DNA of 8,605 nt, taken from the NCBI GenBank assembly GCA_937925645.1, contig CALAMB010000433.1, positions 1 through 8,605 on the forward strand. Reading direction: 5' to 3'. How positions within the stretch are numbered: position 1 is the first letter of the stretch; each line of letters opens with the position of its first letter. The position numbers and the translations under genes are program-made. Origin of the DNA: an uncultured Acidobacteriota bacterium. GTDB taxonomy: Bacteria > Acidobacteriota > JAAYUB01. The notes beneath the pieces were generated by a model, which made no database searches, was not told the origin of the DNA, and was given only the letters and a program-made list of their open reading frames with translations. Shown piece after piece: positions 5,463-8,605 of this stretch.

Positions 5463-8405
5463 ATGACTCAGTTGGTTCGTACGGGCGCACTGGCGGCGGG
5501 GCTGGCGATGCTGCTGCTCGCCGGAATGGCGTCCGCCCAGGATGACACGATCATCATCGATCCCAACGCGGATTCCACCCCGGCCGATATCCGATCACTG
5601 GAACTCACCTTTCAATTCAACGAATACGACATCATCGCCCCGACCATCCTCGTCACGCCGGACGGCCAATTCGGCTTCGTCAATTACCTGATCGCCGGGA
5701 GCGACAGCGAACGGGGTTACGTGCTCGTGTTCCGCCCGCAGGCCGGGACCGCGGCCGACGCCATCGTCAAGGCCATCCCGGTGGGCAAGAGGCCCGGCCT
5801 CATGTTCTTCAACCCCGCCATGACCCAGATCTGGGTGGTCAACCTAGGGCGGTTTTTCAACCTCAATTCCACCTGCTCCATTTCGGTGATCGACGTGGCC
5901 TCGCAGCAGGTGGTGCAGACCATCGCGACGCCCGACCACGTGTTCGGGTTCGGCAGCAACGTGGTGTTCACACCCGACGGAGGCCGCGCCTTCATTTCGG
6001 CCACCCAGAACGACCAGGTGCTCCAGGTCGACACCGCCACGTACGCCGTCACCGCGGTGATGCAACTGGAAGCGGAATATCCGTACTATTACACCTCGGT
6101 GGGGCCCACCTGGCTGACCATGAGCCATGACGGATCGTTTTTCTGCTGCGTGAACACGTTCAACGAGACCGTTTCCGTGATCGACACCGCGTCGTTTACC
6201 GAGACGCACCAGGTTGAGTTCCTGGATGCGCAGTCGGTGTCGGATCATTACACCAATTTCACTTTTCGGAACAACGTGCTGCTCAACGAGGACAGCAGCA
6301 TCGGCTTCATCGCCTCGGCGGGCCTGGAATCCTCCTTCCTGCTGAATGACCGGGTGTACCTGTTCGACCCGGCCACGGGCCAGAAGATCAAGGACGACGA
6401 CGGCAAAGACGTCACGCTGATCGTGGAAAACAGCCCCGCCGGGATCTTCCTGGACCCCGCCGGCGAATTGCTCTGCGTCCAGATCAGCTCGACCGATTCC
6501 ATCGCCACCCTGAGTTATGACGGGTTCCCGACGATCGCCGTTTTCAAGTGGCCGACCCTGGAGCGGTACAAGATTCTCCGCTACAAGGCGACCACGTACA
6601 ACATGTCCCGGACCTCGCAGCCCGCGTTCATGTCCAACGGCGACGGCACCTACGACCTCGTGTTCCCCTCGTTCAGCAACTATGTGACCAGCGACACCGT
6701 TCCCGACAACGAACCGCTGGTGCGGGCGCCCCTGGATTTCCGCTCCAGCACTTCCGGCCTGTTGCCCTTGGGCGACGGCGCGGTGCGCGAAGTGCCGGTG
6801 GCCGTCGTGGCGATTCCCGGCACCGCGCGGTTTTGCGTCGCCAATTACCTGACCGGGACGGTCAGCGTGGTGGGCCAGCCGAAAAAGCCGGTTTTCTCCA
6901 ACGCGTACAGCGTCAATCTGGAAGAGGACCGGTTCTCCGCCGTCGCGCTCCTCAACCTGCTGGACGAGCCGATCACGTTCGCCATCCAGTCGCTCCAGAC
7001 CAACAACTCCTCCTATTCGAACGACGACAGCAGCGCGGGCCTCCCGTTCTATTGGGTGGACGATGACAGCGTGGCCCACATCATCGATCCGGTGGACATC
7101 ACCCTCCAGGCCGGCGAACAGCTGGTCACCATGGTCCGCGAGCTGGTGCCCGATTACGACAAGGTGGTCAACCAGCACGGGTTCATCAAGGCGGTTCACG
7201 ATGAGCTGCCGCTGGTCGGGCTGGTGTACAACGGCACGCTGGACGACACGGGCGCCACCATCATCCGCGGCGACTACCTGCGCATCGACCAGCCGATGGC
7301 CCAGGACGTGATCTTCCCGTACGCCTTCAGTACCGCCAACATTGCCGATCTCAACGATCGGCGGATCGAGACAGTTCTGCATTACGTCAATCCGTATTAC
7401 AACCAGATGCAGATCCAGCTCATCCTTTTCGAACCGACCGGCGTGGCGAACAGCTCCAGCACGTTCGACCTGATGTCCGCCGGCGGCACCGACCAGGTCA
7501 TTATGGACTACCCGTTCAACGGCTATTTCCGGCTGTTCAACCTGGACAACCTGGACCAATACGTCTACCTGACCATGGAGGGCGTCTCACCGGACTACTC
7601 CTTTCACTTCGCCTGCCCCCCGCTCAACCCCGTGCTCCCGTCCGCTTCGCAGACGTTCCACGTGCCGTACTACGTGGTGGGCAACGGCTTCGACACGTCC
7701 GTCGTCCTGATCAGCTCCAACAACCGGATCGCCGAGGAGGATGAAGACGAGGATGATCCGGAGATCCAGCAAACCCATGTCCGGGTCGATTTCTACGATT
7801 TCGACGGCAACCTGGTGACCACCCGCGAGTACGATTTCGACAACCTGTCGCGGTTCGAGCTGTACCTGTCCGGGGAGACCGCGCTTGACCTGGACCGGTT
7901 CGATACGGCTTTCACCACCGGCTCCCTCGTCCTGACCGTGGACCGCGACAACGTGTGCGGCGCCTTCTCGTACCAGGTGTGGAACCCGCCGGATCCGGAT
8001 CAGTCGGAAACGCTCCCGCCGTACTTCCAGATCAGGAACATGGCCGCCGACGCCATTCCCCTGGACAGCGACGCCGTGCTCGATCTGGTCTTCCCCTACA
8101 CCATCACCATCGCCCCCTTCGAGACCTCCTACGTCCTGTACAATCCGGGAGACCAGCCGGTGACCGCGGCGGTGGAAGTGTACGATCCCCAGGGCCTGCC
8201 GGTGGCCGTGTCGCTGGCGGACCTGATCGTGCCGCCTCTAGGCGCCCGGGTGTTCTTCCTGGGCGATCCGGCCGTTTTCGGTCCCGTGGGCGGCCTGGAC
8301 GACTTCGTGGGCTATATGCGGGTCCGCAGCACGAACGGCCAGCCCTTCCTGGCCAAGTCGGTCCAGAACTCGCCCGAGATGATCGCCATCATCCCGACGA
8401 TGTAG
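5463..8405 (+). CDS. Exported beta-propeller protein with four C-terminal repeat modules, function unknown
   Basis: The 980-residue product starts with a clear signal peptide (residues 1-25, Leu/Ala core, cleavage likely after ASA or SAQ). Residues about 55-470 look like a YncE/YVTN-type beta-propeller. Recurring blade motifs are ILVTPDGQFGFVNY (62-75), VVFTPDGGRAFISA (167-180), WLTMSHDGSFFCCVN (217-231) and IFLDPAGELLCVQ (328-340), each paired with strands such as VSVIDTASF (237-245). From about 475 four diverged beta-rich modules follow (about 475-598, 614-710, 730-841, 872-976). They share an opening like 'FPY', a middle like 'VLYNP...V-YD--G', and a closing Gly-aromatic strand (G573F, G687Y, G820S, G950Y). 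There is no LPXTG motif, PEP-CTERM sequence, transmembrane anchor or heme motif, so it is probably periplasmic, secreted or loosely surface-bound. The start is supported by GGGAGGA 4 bases before the ATG and by the signal peptide. It lies alone between its own promoter and terminator. Binding or adhesion is possible but not shown. Confidence 0.9.
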   Translation: MTQLVRTGALAAGLAMLLLAGMASAQDDTIIIDPNADSTPADIRSLELTFQFNEYDIIAPTILVTPDGQFGFVNYLIAGSDSERGYVLVFRPQAGTAADAIVKAIPVGKRPGLMFFNPAMTQIWVVNLGRFFNLNSTCSISVIDVASQQVVQTIATPDHVFGFGSNVVFTPDGGRAFISATQNDQVLQVDTATYAVTAVMQLEAEYPYYYTSVGPTWLTMSHDGSFFCCVNTFNETVSVIDTASFTETHQVEFLDAQSVSDHYTNFTFRNNVLLNEDSSIGFIASAGLESSFLLNDRVYLFDPATGQKIKDDDGKDVTLIVENSPAGIFLDPAGELLCVQISSTDSIATLSYDGFPTIAVFKWPTLERYKILRYKATTYNMSRTSQPAFMSNGDGTYDLVFPSFSNYVTSDTVPDNEPLVRAPLDFRSSTSGLLPLGDGAVREVPVAVVAIPGTARFCVANYLTGTVSVVGQPKKPVFSNAYSVNLEEDRFSAVALLNLLDEPITFAIQSLQTNNSSYSNDDSSAGLPFYWVDDDSVAHIIDPVDITLQAGEQLVTMVRELVPDYDKVVNQHGFIKAVHDELPLVGLVYNGTLDDTGATIIRGDYLRIDQPMAQDVIFPYAFSTANIADLNDRRIETVLHYVNPYYNQMQIQLILFEPTGVANSSSTFDLMSAGGTDQVIMDYPFNGYFRLFNLDNLDQYVYLTMEGVSPDYSFHFACPPLNPVLPSASQTFHVPYYVVGNGFDTSVVLISSNNRIAEEDEDEDDPEIQQTHVRVDFYDFDGNLVTTREYDFDNLSRFELYLSGETALDLDRFDTAFTTGSLVLTVDRDNVCGAFSYQVWNPPDPDQSETLPPYFQIRNMAADAIPLDSDAVLDLVFPYTITIAPFETSYVLYNPGDQPVTAAVEVYDPQGLPVAVSLADLIVPPLGARVFFLGDPAVFGPVGGLDDFVGYMRVRSTNGQPFLAKSVQNSPEMIAIIPTM

Positions 8406-8431
8406 CGGCGGCGGATTCAGCCGAAAACGAT

Positions 8432-8463
8432 CCGGCCGGGCGTTGGCCCGGCCGGTTTGTTTG
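8432..8463 (+). terminator. Bidirectional intrinsic terminator between the 980-residue protein gene and tRNA-Thr
   Basis: A perfect 10-bp stem (8432-8441 with 8446-8455) around a GTTG loop is followed rightward by TTTGTTT. An AAAACGAT sequence on the left reads ATCGTTTT on the minus strand, so the hairpin can end both the rightward gene (stop at 8405) and the leftward tRNA transcript. Confidence 0.85.
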
Positions 8464-8484
8464 AAGCGTCCGTTGGATAGGTAC

Positions 8485-8559
8485 TGGAGCCAGCGAAGGG
8501 AGTCGAACCCTTGACCTGACGATTACGAATCGCCTGCTCTACCACTGAGCTACGCTGGC
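8485..8559 (-). tRNA. tRNA-Thr (anticodon CGT)
   Basis: Read on the minus strand, all arms fold. There is a 7-bp acceptor stem GCCAGCG/CGCTGGC (8559-8553 with 8495-8489) and a D arm GCTC/GAGC with a 7-base loop. The anticodon stem GGCGA/TCGTC (one G-U pair) closes the loop TTCGTAA, followed by variable loop AGGTC and T arm AAGGG-TTCGACT-CCCTT. The anticodon CGT (34-36) reads the threonine codon ACG. G1-C72, C2-G71 and anticodon G35/U36 agree with known threonyl-tRNA synthetase identity elements. The 3' TCCA is encoded in the genome, with U at discriminator position 73. Length with CCA is 75 bases. Confidence 0.96.
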
Positions 8560-8575
8560 CCGCTCAAAGGGCGAT

Positions 8576-8603
8576 ATTATAATCAAAAATCGGCGGAATG
8601 CAA
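8576..8603 (-). promoter_or_regulatory. Promoter for the tRNA-Thr gene
   Basis: On the minus strand a perfect TATAAT (8581-8576) lies 16 bases downstream of TTGCAT (8603-8598), which matches only the first three bases of the -35 consensus. The predicted start lies about 9-10 bases before the mature tRNA 5' end, a typical short leader for a tRNA gene. Confidence 0.6.
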
Positions 8604-8605
8604 CG

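Noticed and set aside
5844..7559. Open frame of 571 codons on the minus strand inside the 980-residue protein gene
   Set aside because: It is His/Val/Arg/Gly-rich antisense shadow sequence. The sense frame has a signal peptide, ribosome binding site, promoter and repeats.
1..8605. Possible mobile element, CRISPR array, toxin-antitoxin pair or defence system
   Set aside because: I found no transposase or integrase, no regularly spaced repeats, no terminal inverted repeats and no target-site duplication. Nothing was seen at the tRNA 3' end to suggest an attachment site, and all genes have ordinary or isolated contexts.

Overview
The window is compact, GC-rich bacterial chromosomal DNA. It has one truncated gene at the left edge, a four-gene leftward operon, two rightward genes and a leftward tRNA gene at the right edge. 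No mobile element, CRISPR array, phage gene or plasmid gene is visible. The GC bias, the secreted TPR protein and the propeller protein with repeated C-terminal domains would fit an Acidobacteriota-like or deltaproteobacterial-type genome. That placement is an impression from protein style, not a demonstrated assignment.

Layout. 1-285 (+) is the last 94 codons of a helical, charged protein of unknown function, closed by a strong intrinsic terminator (317-350). From 4757 down to 389 on the minus strand runs an operon: maf (nucleotide pyrophosphatase), a secreted 677-residue TPR protein, a COG2945-type alpha/beta hydrolase, and queG (epoxyqueuosine reductase). Two of its three junctions are ATGA stop/start overlaps, and the third is a 51-base gap with its own Shine-Dalgarno sequence. 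A perfect TATAAT box with a plausible -35 lies just upstream of maf. Diverging from it at 4915-5355 (+) is a small DUF721/DciA-type protein, the family that loads the replicative helicase in many bacteria. At 5463-8405 (+) is a 980-residue exported protein with its own extended -10 promoter. It has an N-terminal beta-propeller followed by four diverged copies of a beta-rich module. A GC-rich hairpin (8432-8463) with T-rich flanks on both sides separates it from a convergent tRNA-Thr(CGT) gene (8485-8559, minus), which has its own TATAAT promoter at the window edge.

How the genes relate. The operon mixes nucleotide-pool and translation-fidelity housekeeping (maf, queG) with an envelope TPR protein and an uncharacterised hydrolase. 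This looks like co-transcription of housekeeping genes, not a dedicated pathway. No new multi-gene system can be supported. The least explained item is the 980-residue exported protein.
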